A DNA stretch of 12,323 nucleotides from Methanobacteriota archaeon (GTDB taxonomy: Archaea; Halobacteriota; Methanocellia; Methanocellales; Methanocellaceae). The stretch lies in the NCBI GenBank assembly GCA_023436075.1, contig JAEZKS010000303.1, positions 1-12,323 on the forward strand, given 5' to 3'. Position numbers and translations under genes: made by a program. This document shows, piece after piece, positions 1 to 5,798 of this stretch (its first letter is position 1; each line of letters starts with the position of its first letter). Under the pieces are notes generated by a model. The model ran no database searches. It worked only from the letters and a program-made list of their open reading frames with translations, and was not told where the DNA came from.

Positions 1-540
1 CCTCTCGGTGATGATGCCCACGATCCGGTTTTCCTTGTCGACTACTGGCAGGCCGCCCACGGACTTCCCTATCATAAGAGAGATCGCTTCTTCCAGCGAT
101 GCGTCTTCCGTCGCCGTGATGACCTGCTCCTCCATGATCTCCGTGACCGGGGCGTTGATCGCCAGGATCATGTTGCCGTCGTACTTGTGGCTGATGATCC
201 TGTTCTTCTCGCCGCCGCCCAGGAAATCGATGATATCCAGGACCGTGCAGATGCCCTCGATCCGCCTGGTGCCAGGATCGGCGACGGGCAGTCTTCTGTA
301 TCCATATCCGACCATTGTTCTTGCCGCTCCCATGATAGTCGTCGTCGGCGGCACGGTGACGACCTCCTTGCGGCAGACAGCCATGATGCCGCTCTCGCGC
401 TTTGCCGGCCGCTGCTTGAAGTTCAAGTCCCGGGTGACCCGGCTCTCTTGCAGGTCGTGTTCGAAGCGGCCAGAGTTATACTGTCGGCCGCGGCGCTGTT
501 CCCCGAACTCGCCGATCCTGTCTCCGACATGCTTATTCAA
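1..540 (-). CDS. CBS-domain protein, C-terminus cut by window edge
   Basis: An open frame runs leftward from a TTG at 538-540 through 180 codons to the window edge without a stop. Residues 1-50 are polar, basic and probably disordered. Residues about 51-108 form one CBS domain (starts GIMAVCRKEVVTVPP, contains YRRLPVADP and ends GICTVLDIIDFL). A second CBS domain starts near 122 (APVTEIMEEQVITATEDASL) and reaches GGLPVVDKENRIVGIITER at the edge. CBS pairs usually bind adenosine nucleotides or SAM and act as sensors; the target here is unknown. The TTG start is chosen because GGAGG lies about 10 nt upstream and the start overlaps the stop of the preceding gene by 8 nt, which points to translational coupling. 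An ATG at 528-530 is in another frame and soon hits a stop. The next in-frame ATG (residue 53) would cut into the first CBS domain. Third gene of the CBS operon. Confidence 0.85.
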   Translation of the reverse strand, partial: MNKHVGDRIGEFGEQRRGRQYNSGRFEHDLQESRVTRDLNFKQRPAKRESGIMAVCRKEVVTVPPTTTIMGAARTMVGYGYRRLPVADPGTRRIEGICTVLDIIDFLGGGEKNRIISHKYDGNMILAINAPVTEIMEEQVITATEDASLEEAISLMIGKSVGGLPVVDKENRIVGIITER

Positions 541-1312
541 CGGCGACCAGCCTCCCGCATACCTTCAGCACGTCATAGCGGTCGATGATCCCTGACAATT
601 TGCCTTTCTCTGTCACGGGTATCCGGCCGATGTTCCGGTCGAAGAAGATCTTTGCAGCCGTCCGTACGCTCTCGTTCTCGTCCGTCGTGATCGCTGGCGT
701 GGACATGATCTTCTGCACCTTGCTCGGCGTCTTGATGAACTCGCCTTCCCGCGCGAACCGCACGTAGCCTTTCCTGAGGATGTCCATCCGGGTGATCACT
801 CCGATGACCGTCTGATCCAGCCGGACCACGGGAAAGCCGAAGAGGCCGAACCCTGTCATGTTTCTCCAGACTTCCGAGATGAGATCGTCGGGCCTCGCAA
901 CGACGACTTTACGTGTCATTACCTCGCGTACCGGAAGGTCCGGCACGCCCAGCGTTTCGATGCCCTTGAAGACATCCTTGATGCTGATGACGCCAGCCAG
1001 CCTGTCGCCATCCGCCAGGACTGCCATCCGTCCCTCGTCGGTACCGATGATCATCCGCGCCGCCTTTGCCAGGTTCTCCGATGGCGAAACAGTCGGCACA
1101 TCCGTCCGGACGTATCCCCTCAACGTGACGTTCGATTTCGTGGAAGTCACGTTGATGATGTCCTGGATGGTGACCATGCCCTCGTAGTGACCGTCTCGCA
1201 GCACTGGGAGACACTGAATGCCGTTTTCTCTCATGACCTCGCGGGCGTGAGTGATGTACTCTTCTGCGCCTGCGTACAACGGGTTGATCGACATGACGTC
1301 TTCGACTTTCAT
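533..1312 (-). CDS. Four-CBS-domain protein
   Basis: A 259-residue protein made almost wholly of four CBS motifs: about 1-56 (VEDVMSINPLYAGAEE), 66-118 (GYVRTDVPTVSPSENLAKAA), 127-182 (VREVMTRKVVVARPDDLISE) and 199-252 (VQKIMSTPAITTDENESV). Each ends in the usual G(V/I)I-x-(R/K)-x-D-(V/I) strand-helix turn. Such a protein would form two Bateman modules, normally nucleotide- or SAM-binding regulatory discs. No catalytic, DNA-binding or membrane domain is attached, so it probably acts through a partner, perhaps its operon neighbours. The ATG start follows GTGAT, which matches the archaeal anti-Shine-Dalgarno sequence, with close spacing. The gap from the upstream CBS gene is 15 nt and the stop overlaps the TTG start of the downstream CBS gene. 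Domain calls are firm; the physiological role is not visible. Confidence 0.9.
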   Translation of the reverse strand: MKVEDVMSINPLYAGAEEYITHAREVMRENGIQCLPVLRDGHYEGMVTIQDIINVTSTKSNVTLRGYVRTDVPTVSPSENLAKAARMIIGTDEGRMAVLADGDRLAGVISIKDVFKGIETLGVPDLPVREVMTRKVVVARPDDLISEVWRNMTGFGLFGFPVVRLDQTVIGVITRMDILRKGYVRFAREGEFIKTPSKVQKIMSTPAITTDENESVRTAAKIFFDRNIGRIPVTEKGKLSGIIDRYDVLKVCGRLVAVE

Positions 1313-1327
1313 CGTATCACAACGCCT

Positions 1328-1909
1328 CTACTGGTAGAAAGGCAGCTCGTCCCGGCATCTGGAGCATACGTACACGCCATTGATGTTGACGAGCGATTCC
1401 TTGAAGTTCTGGCAGACCTCGCAGATGCCCTGACGGAAGGACTCCGGACGGGTAATGTCCTGTCCGGTCCCCGAGAACTCTCCCAGCGGGTTATTCTGCT
1501 GGATAAGGTCTCGCAGGATCTCGCTCAGCTCCGACGAAATGGAGAGAAGATCGGAATCAGTCACCATGCCTACGAGCTTCTTGCCCTGCACGACGGGCAG
1601 TCGTCTGATCCGATGCCGGATCATCTCTCTCGACGCAAGCTCGACGCTCTTCTCCGGGCCGATGGTGATCAGCGGCCTGGACATCAGCTCCTCTGCCTTC
1701 GCTGATGATGGTAAGATATTCCGCGATACGACCTTGACGACCAGGTCGCGCTCGGTGACGATGCCAACGGGGTGCGTGCTGCTGGTGATGATGACGCATC
1801 CCACCTTTCCCTCGGCCATCTTCGCGCCCAGCCTGTCCGCCGTTTCGGACACGTCCGCGGTGATGAGCCTGCGCGACATGACATCGCTCACTGACAAATC
1901 CGTCTCCAT
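1328..1909 (-). CDS. Two CBS domains plus C-terminal zinc ribbon
   Basis: First gene of the leftward CBS operon, 193 residues. CBS1 is about residues 5-62 (VSDVMSRRLITADVSETADR to GIVTERDLVVKV) and CBS2 about 72-128 (AEELMSRPLITIGPEKSVEL to GMVTDSDLLSI). A linker of about 30 residues leads to a C-terminal treble-cysteine-knuckle element, C163-x2-C166 and C182-x2-C185, typical of a small zinc ribbon. CBS-plus-ribbon proteins occur in archaea and are thought to couple a ligand signal to protein or nucleic-acid binding; that role is inference. I chose the ATG at 1909 rather than an ATG nine codons earlier, because AGGTG lies 8 nt before it and the CBS domain begins directly after. AT-rich promoter-like sequence lies just upstream. 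Confidence 0.9.
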   Translation of the reverse strand: METDLSVSDVMSRRLITADVSETADRLGAKMAEGKVGCVIITSSTHPVGIVTERDLVVKVVSRNILPSSAKAEELMSRPLITIGPEKSVELASREMIRHRIRRLPVVQGKKLVGMVTDSDLLSISSELSEILRDLIQQNNPLGEFSGTGQDITRPESFRQGICEVCQNFKESLVNINGVYVCSRCRDELPFYQ

Positions 1910-1937
1910 TAGGCCTGCACCTTTTCGATATTTCAAT

Positions 1938-1968
1938 TATTTTATATGCATCATGGCATTTAAATATT
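1938..1968 (-). promoter_or_regulatory. Candidate promoter of the CBS operon
   Basis: Two TATA-like elements read on the minus strand: CATATAAAAT (about 1939-1948) and AATATTTAAAT (about 1958-1968). Archaeal transcription usually starts 22-28 nt downstream, giving starts near 1917 or 1937 and a short leader before the ATG at 1909. Which one is used cannot be told from sequence. Confidence 0.45.
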
Positions 1969-2020
1969 TATTATAATTATTATGTGTCTGGCCGATATTT
2001 CAATGCTTACATGATTTTCC

Positions 2021-2137
2021 ATGGGCAAATGCACATACCGGCGAGAATTGTGCCTGAACGGCCAGTGCTGCGCGCATACGAAGCTGCCGGACGATGTGAC
2101 AGCAGCATATGCTGTCAGCATATGCTTAATATAGTAA
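2021..2137 (+). CDS. Possible 38-aa cysteine-rich micro-ORF
   Basis: An ATG at 2021 opens 38 codons ending at TAG 2135-2137. The first half reads MGKCTYRRELCLNGQCCAH, with cysteines at 4, 11, 16 and 17 and one near the C-terminus. A C-x6-C-x4-C-C pattern could bind a metal. Codons 1-27 mostly end in G or C, like neighbouring real genes, whereas the surrounding intergenic DNA is AT-rich. The last ten codons run across the palindromes and TATA box of the next operon and look non-coding, so the frame may be a decayed or truncated gene. There is no clear Shine-Dalgarno sequence. I do not recognise a family. Low confidence. Confidence 0.22.
2097..2126. promoter_or_regulatory. Palindromic operator candidate upstream of the GTPase operon
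   Basis: Two copies of the 10-bp palindrome AGCATATGCT lie at 2104-2113 and 2117-2126, three bases apart. The left copy is also the centre of a wider inverted repeat, TGACAGC (2097-2103) with GCTGTCA (2111-2117). The block abuts the TATA-like TTAATATAG at 2126-2134, so it covers or adjoins the expected TFB (BRE) site. Placement and symmetry suggest binding of a dimeric regulator; no family can be named. Confidence 0.5.
2126..2134 (+). promoter_or_regulatory. TATA box of the arvABC-type operon
   Basis: TTAATATAG, 37-45 nt upstream of the ATG at 2171. A start of transcription about 25 nt downstream would give a leader of roughly 15 nt, just enough for the AGGGG at 2159-2163. Confidence 0.5.
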
Positions 2138-2170
2138 AAAAGGCATAGAGGACAAAGACAGGGGAAACGG

Positions 2171-2806
2171 ATGACATTTATCACTAAGCTGAAAGGCAGC
2201 CTCGCACAGGTGAAAGGATTGTTCAGGCGCCAGAAGACGGCGCGGATAGGCATTTACGGTCCGCCGAACGCCGGCAAGACTACGCTGGCCAACCGGGTCG
2301 TCCACGATTTCACCGGCGAGACGCTTGGCGAAGCCTCCCACATTCCCCACGAGACCCGGCGGGTGAAGCGACGAGCGGGCGTGACTATCAGGGGCAACGG
2401 CGCCCAGATCACGCTGGATATCATCGATACGCCTGGACTGGCGACGCGCATCGACTTCCATGACTTCATGTCGATGGGTATCCCGGAGGACGAGGCACGG
2501 CGCCGGGCGAAGGAGGCCACCGAGGGAGTGATCGAGGCCATCAAGTGGATGGACCACCTGGACGGCGTCCTGTTAGTCATGGACGCGCTGGAGGACCCGT
2601 ACACACAGGTGAATGTGACTGTCGTAGGCAACATGGAAGCCCGCCACCTGCCGATGCTGATCGTGGCCAACAAGATGGATCTCCCCGGAGCATCGGTCGA
2701 GCGGATCAAAGGGGCGTTCCCGCAGCACACCGTCGTGCCCATCTCAGCGCTTACCGGGGCCAACATGGAGCTGCTTTACGAGACGATCGCCCATCGGTTC
2801 GGGTGA
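2171..2806 (+). CDS. arvA: Era-like small GTPase, ArvA type
   Basis: A 211-residue TRAFAC-class small GTPase. Visible motifs are G1/P-loop GPPNAGKT (30-37), a likely G2 threonine in PHETRR (T62), G3 DTPG (86-89), G4 NKMD (167-170) and G5 SAL (192-194). Residues 1-25 form a basic amphipathic-looking lead-in, and there is no KH domain as in bacterial Era. In haloarchaea this family, encoded next to a DUF2073 protein and a zinc-ribbon protein, has been reported to drive extracellular vesicle formation (ArvA, archaeal vesiculating GTPase; from memory). The same three-gene order is seen here, with gaps of 6 and 9 nt, so the assignment rests on both sequence and context. AGGGG lies about 7 nt before the ATG. 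Promoter and palindromes lie upstream. The GTPase call is near certain; a vesicle role in this organism is inference. Confidence 0.9.
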   Translation: MTFITKLKGSLAQVKGLFRRQKTARIGIYGPPNAGKTTLANRVVHDFTGETLGEASHIPHETRRVKRRAGVTIRGNGAQITLDIIDTPGLATRIDFHDFMSMGIPEDEARRRAKEATEGVIEAIKWMDHLDGVLLVMDALEDPYTQVNVTVVGNMEARHLPMLIVANKMDLPGASVERIKGAFPQHTVVPISALTGANMELLYETIAHRFG

Positions 2807-2812
2807 TCTCCC

Positions 2813-3160
2813 ATGACGGGCGACGTCCAGATCAACATGATCTCCGAGGGCAAGCTGAAGTCGATGACGACTATGGAGAAAATAACGATGATCCTTGACG
2901 ATGTCATGCGTGGCAAGATCGTCATTCTCGAATGCGGCCTGGACCCCCTGGAAGAGGCCAGGCTCATCGCGGCCACCATGTCGAAGGTCAATGAAAACTT
3001 CACGGGCATCGAGATACAGAGCCACCCTCACGACAAGCCGCAATCCGTACTGTCCCGGCTCCTGAATGGCAGCCGGCGGCGAATGACTGTCATCGGCCCC
3101 GCCGATCGCATGAAGACCGTATGCCGGGAACATGACGTGATCTCGGCCCTGGTTACCTGA
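2813..3160 (+). CDS. arvB: DUF2073 protein, ArvB type
   Basis: A 115-residue soluble protein without signal peptide or membrane segment. It shows the features expected of the archaeal DUF2073 family that accompanies the Era-like GTPase: an N-terminal stretch ending in a helix (TMEKITMILDDVMRGKIVIL), an acidic helix (GLDPLEEARLIAATM), then a basic segment and a strand (RRRMTVIGPADRMKTV). Biochemical function is unknown; it is presumed to work with the upstream GTPase and the downstream zinc-ribbon protein. The Shine-Dalgarno GGTGATC is an excellent match to the archaeal 16S tail and includes the stop codon of the GTPase gene, so translation is probably coupled. The family call comes from sequence character and context. 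Confidence 0.8.
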   Translation: MTGDVQINMISEGKLKSMTTMEKITMILDDVMRGKIVILECGLDPLEEARLIAATMSKVNENFTGIEIQSHPHDKPQSVLSRLLNGSRRRMTVIGPADRMKTVCREHDVISALVT

Positions 3161-3169
3161 GGTAAAAGG

Positions 3170-3685
3170 ATGCCGCACAAGTGCATGGAATGTAAAAATC
3201 TCATCGAAAGTGGCACCATCGATCTCAAGACTGGATGCCCGATCTGCGGCGGCAAAAAATTCCAGTACGTCCGCCCGCGGCCTGATCCCGATGCAAAGCC
3301 AACGGTCGCCGAGTATGTGGAAGCCGCGGCGCTGCGCGAGCCACAGTTTGAAGCAAAGGAATCCCCCGTCTCCCGTCACCCAGAGCGAGAATCCTCCTCT
3401 CAGGAGACTTTGCCGGCTGTGCGGCCGGTGAAAGAGCTGGCAATAGCGAAAAGACAGGAACACGACCTCCTGGAGCAAAAGCCGTCCCGGAAAGCCTCTG
3501 CGGACAAGCTTGGCGATCGCATAGAGAGCGTCCGGATCGTGGAGAACGGCACCTACGACATCAACCTGCCGCTGCTTCTCAGCCGTAAAGAGCTTGTCAC
3601 CTCGAAAGAGGAGGGCAGCTATACCCTCGACCTGAACTCTGCGCTCAAGACCCCCGTCAAGAAGAAGAAACTAAAGAAACGCTAA
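3170..3685 (+). CDS. arvC: Zinc-ribbon protein, OapC/ArvC type
   Basis: A 171-residue protein with three parts. An N-terminal zinc ribbon uses C5-x2-C8 and C23-x2-C26 (CPICGGKKFQYVRP). Residues about 36-115 are a charged linker of low complexity, rich in Glu, Pro, Ser and Arg and likely disordered. A small C-terminal segment (about 116-160) has two related strand pairs, ESVRIVENGTYDINL and ELVTSKEEGSYTLDLNSAL, followed by a lysine-rich tail KKKKLKKR. Archaeal proteins of this design sit beside the small GTPase and DUF2073 genes. GAGGT at the stop of the preceding gene lies 7 nt before the ATG. The ribbon and basic tail would suit binding to nucleic acid or acidic lipid, but nothing shows which. 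Last gene of the operon; the next gene is convergent. Confidence 0.85.
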   Translation: MPHKCMECKNLIESGTIDLKTGCPICGGKKFQYVRPRPDPDAKPTVAEYVEAAALREPQFEAKESPVSRHPERESSSQETLPAVRPVKELAIAKRQEHDLLEQKPSRKASADKLGDRIESVRIVENGTYDINLPLLLSRKELVTSKEEGSYTLDLNSALKTPVKKKKLKKR

Positions 3686-3838
3686 AACAATCTTCTCCCT
3701 ATTTTGAATGAAGGCCGGACGATATAAGAGCGCCCTTCGACTCGATCTCGCGCACATTGCGCAGGGGCTCTGGTGGCATTGTATTGTTCAGGCAAAAGAT
3801 GTCCTTTCATCACGACGGAACACTTGCGCGGAATCTGT

Positions 3839-4339
3839 TTAAGGTTGTTTTGCGGCAATCGTGGCGTTCGTCATGTTGATAATATTCGATCGATAGTAGA
3901 ACGTCGGGACGGATTCCGCATTCTTGATCGTGATCGTCCGATCCATGGAATCGCCCTTGATCTCCAGCAGGTCAATGGCCGCCTCGAACTTCGTGTCATT
4001 GTCATAGAAATAATAGATACCGGACAGCCGGCCCTGATCTTTCGCCTTTAGCTTCGCCGACTCGTCAATTGTATCAATACTGGTTAGCTCCACGTTATCG
4101 AATCCGGATAACTGGTCGACGATCTCCTGCTGTAGCGCCTTGGCGCCGAACAGGATAGAGAATATCTTGGTCACGAAGCTAGTGCTATAATGCACTGTAA
4201 TGTTAAAGTCCGGGCCATCGGGCTCGATGGTCATGCGGGAGATGTGCATGCCGGGCTCGTTCGATGCTGCATTAACAGGCGTCACCGCGAGTAACAGTGT
4301 CGCGATGAGCACTATGGCAATCGTTTTACGGCCAGACAT
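3839..4339 (-). CDS. Small secreted protein of unknown function
   Basis: A 166-residue protein if started at the ATG at 4339. It has a clear signal peptide: basic start MSGRKT, hydrophobic core IAIVLIATLLLAV and a likely cleavage after PVNA. The mature part has no recognised domain. It alternates strand-like stretches (MHISRMTIEPDGPDFNITVHY; GIYYFYDNDTKFEAAIDLLE) and carries four N-x-S/T sequons, as expected of an archaeal surface or secreted protein. GTG codons at 4351 and 4342 are in frame, but the ATG is favoured because AGGTGAGGG sits 5-14 nt upstream and a TATA box lies at the right distance. It diverges from pyrH and is convergent with the ArvC-type gene, so it stands alone. No cysteines, so no disulfides or metal knuckle. 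Confidence 0.75.
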   Translation of the reverse strand: MSGRKTIAIVLIATLLLAVTPVNAASNEPGMHISRMTIEPDGPDFNITVHYSTSFVTKIFSILFGAKALQQEIVDQLSGFDNVELTSIDTIDESAKLKAKDQGRLSGIYYFYDNDTKFEAAIDLLEIKGDSMDRTITIKNAESVPTFYYRSNIINMTNATIAAKQP

Positions 4340-4380
4340 CACTACCCTCACCTACTGTTTTTGCGCTTATTGTCCTGTGA

Positions 4381-4390
4381 GGATATAAAC
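4381..4390 (-). promoter_or_regulatory. TATA box of the secreted-protein gene
   Basis: GTTTATATCC on the minus strand, preceded by the purine-rich AAAAAG as a BRE. A start near 4358 would leave a leader of about 19 nt that contains the AGGTGAGGG ribosome site. Confidence 0.6.
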
Positions 4391-4444
4391 CTTTTTCATG
4401 AAAACCTATCCGCACCGGGGAATTTCGCCCGGCGATACCTCATC

Positions 4445-4452
4445 TTTATATA
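4445..4452 (+). promoter_or_regulatory. TATA box of the pyrH operon
   Basis: TTTATATA, a textbook archaeal TATA box. Transcription would start near 4475, leaving a leader of about 55 nt, longer than most in this window. The leader holds GC-rich sequence and ends in AGGTGAGGGTAG before the ATG. Confidence 0.65.
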
Positions 4453-4529
4453 CTGTCATTGCTATTCTCCTTTAGCGCGCCCCGGTCAAACTGATCCAGG
4501 AAGTCGCGCAGCTGACAGGTGAGGGTAGC

Positions 4530-5204
4530 ATGAAGATCGTCGTTAAGGTCGGCGGCTCGGCCATCGCGCACGGGATCGACGCGCGCCGCTACAAGGAGTA
4601 TGCCGACGTGATCAAAACGCTGGCGAGGGACCACACGGTCCTCATCGTCATCGGCGGCGGGACGCCGGCGAGGGACTACATCAACGCCTCGAAGGCGCTG
4701 GGGGCGAACAACTCGAGCCTCGACTACGTGGGCATCGGGGTTTCACGCCTCAACGCTCGCCTGCTGATCTCTGCGCTTGGCGATATCGCTTACCCGCAGC
4801 CGCCATATGACTATGAGGAGGCGGGGCTTGCCATGTATACTGGCAAGGTCGTCGTCATGGGCGGCGTGGTGCCAGGCCAGACCACCGACGCAGTCGCGGC
4901 CATTCTCGCCGAATACGTGCACGCTGACCTGCTGCTGCGGACGACCTCCGTGGACGGCGTCTACACAGCCGACCCTAAGGTCGATCCGAAGGCAAAAAAA
5001 ATCGACCGCATGACGCCGGAAGAGTTGGTCCACATGGTCACGAAGATCGAGATGACCGCCGGCGCAAACAACATTTTCGACCCGCTGGGCGCCCAGATCG
5101 TGAAGCGCTCGAAGATACCGGTGATCGTCGTCAGCGGGGAGGACCCGGCGAACCTCATCAAGGCGACCGACGGCCAGCGCATAGGCACGCTGATCAAGGA
5201 GTAA
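4530..5204 (+). CDS. pyrH: Uridylate kinase (UMP kinase), archaeal type
   Basis: A 224-residue amino-acid-kinase-fold enzyme that phosphorylates UMP to UDP with ATP in pyrimidine nucleotide synthesis, in the cytoplasm. Visible elements are the N-terminal phosphate-binding KVGGS (6-10), the IGGGTPARDYI loop (41-51), the UMP-site region DYVGIGVSRLNARLL (65-79), GGVVPGQTTDAVAA (111-124), and the nucleotide-binding block TTSVDGVYTADPKVDP (138-153). It closes with TDGQRIGTLI. Length fits archaeal PyrH (about 225), shorter than the bacterial enzyme. AGGTGA lies 8 nt before the ATG. The gene shares its transcript with a hydrogenase maturation protease that starts 1 nt after its stop. Isopentenyl phosphate kinase and acetylglutamate kinase share the fold but differ in length and in the middle motifs. 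Confidence 0.93.
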   Translation: MKIVVKVGGSAIAHGIDARRYKEYADVIKTLARDHTVLIVIGGGTPARDYINASKALGANNSSLDYVGIGVSRLNARLLISALGDIAYPQPPYDYEEAGLAMYTGKVVVMGGVVPGQTTDAVAAILAEYVHADLLLRTTSVDGVYTADPKVDPKAKKIDRMTPEELVHMVTKIEMTAGANNIFDPLGAQIVKRSKIPVIVVSGEDPANLIKATDGQRIGTLIKE

Positions 5205-5205
5205 C

Positions 5206-5664
5206 ATGAAAAAGATCGTGGTTTTAGGCATCGGCAATCGTCTCATGGGCGACGACGGCTTCGGCCCTCGCATCATCGAAGCGCTGGAGAAGCAGGGATT
5301 GCCGGAGAACGTCGAGCTGATCGACGCAGGCGTCGGCGGCATTGCCATCCTGAGCTGGATCGAGAACGCTGACAAGATAATCATCGTCGACTCGGTACAG
5401 ACGAACAACGAGCCTCCCGGTACTGTCTATCGCTTTACGGACAAGGAACTTCCGCCTTCGGACATGTTCATGCTCTCGCTCCACGACCTCAACCTCATCG
5501 ACACTATCAACATCGGCAAAGTCGTCCAGAAGATGCCGGACGAGATCGTCATCCTCGGCGTGGAAGTGAAGCGCGTCGCGCAGTTCGAAGATAAGCTGAC
5601 TTCTGAGGTCGAGGCGGCGATGGCCGAAGTCCTCGATCTCGTAATGGAAGAGATCAAGAACTAA
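5206..5664 (+). CDS. Hydrogenase maturation protease (HybD/HycI family)
   Basis: A 152-residue endopeptidase of the type that removes the C-terminal extension of the [NiFe]-hydrogenase large subunit once nickel is inserted. The hallmark GIGNRLMGDDGFGPR spans residues 8-22. Expected nickel contacts are acidic D17 (position of HybD Glu16), D62 in IIIVDSVQ and H93 in SLHDLNL. The late ILGVEVKRV stretch (116-124) matches the family's conserved strand. The start is set by a perfect AAGGAG inside the last codons of pyrH, 4 nt upstream, with a 1-nt intergenic gap, so the two are translationally coupled. Which hydrogenase it serves (F420-reducing, membrane-bound or other) cannot be read here, as no hydrogenase subunit gene lies in the window. 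Linkage to pyrH has no obvious metabolic reason. Confidence 0.93.
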   Translation: MKKIVVLGIGNRLMGDDGFGPRIIEALEKQGLPENVELIDAGVGGIAILSWIENADKIIIVDSVQTNNEPPGTVYRFTDKELPPSDMFMLSLHDLNLIDTINIGKVVQKMPDEIVILGVEVKRVAQFEDKLTSEVEAAMAEVLDLVMEEIKN

Positions 5665-5724
5665 CTCGTCTCTTTCGAAAACCAGGTTCTGTGCGCCATC
5701 CGAGCGCATGTGCCTGACTGCAAG

Positions 5725-5760
5725 CGATTTTCCGATTTTTATCGTCGCCCGATTTTTGTC
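5725..5760 (+). terminator. T-tract terminator candidate after the protease gene
   Basis: Three spaced CGATTTT/CGATTTTT motifs at 5725, 5733 and 5750, one of which forms a short palindrome (CGAT-TTTT-ATCG). Repeated T-runs without need of a strong hairpin are typical of archaeal intrinsic termination. Confidence 0.4.
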
Positions 5761-5761
5761 G

Positions 5762-5771
5762 CGCATTTATC
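5762..5771 (+). promoter_or_regulatory. TATA-like element before the 93-aa gene
   Basis: GCATTTATCC, centred about 29 nt before the ATG at 5796. The spacing would make the transcript leaderless, which agrees with the lack of a Shine-Dalgarno sequence. Confidence 0.4.
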
Positions 5772-5780
5772 CGTCCGTCC

Positions 5781-5798
5781 CATGTACCAGTATACATG
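5781..5798. promoter_or_regulatory. Inverted repeat over the start of the 93-aa gene
   Basis: CATGTA (5781-5786) and TACATG (5793-5798) form a 6-bp inverted repeat with a 6-nt spacer. It covers the expected transcription start and the start codon. It could be a repressor site; the arms are short enough to be chance. Confidence 0.25.

Noticed and set aside
2744..3478. 244-codon minus-strand open frame opposite the DUF2073 and zinc-ribbon genes
   Set aside because: It lies antisense to two well-supported genes with good ribosome sites; its product (rich in His, Arg and Asp) is typical of the shadow of GC-rich codons.
3708..3842. 44-codon plus-strand frame between two convergent genes
   Set aside because: No ribosome site, runs over the stop of the opposite gene, and the product has no motif.
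4743..5408. 221-codon minus-strand open frame across pyrH and the protease
   Set aside because: Antisense to two recognised enzymes and spans their junction; no motif of its own.
5224..5766. 180-codon minus-strand open frame opposite the hydrogenase protease
   Set aside because: Shadow of a gene with clear catalytic residues; very rich in Asp, His and Arg.
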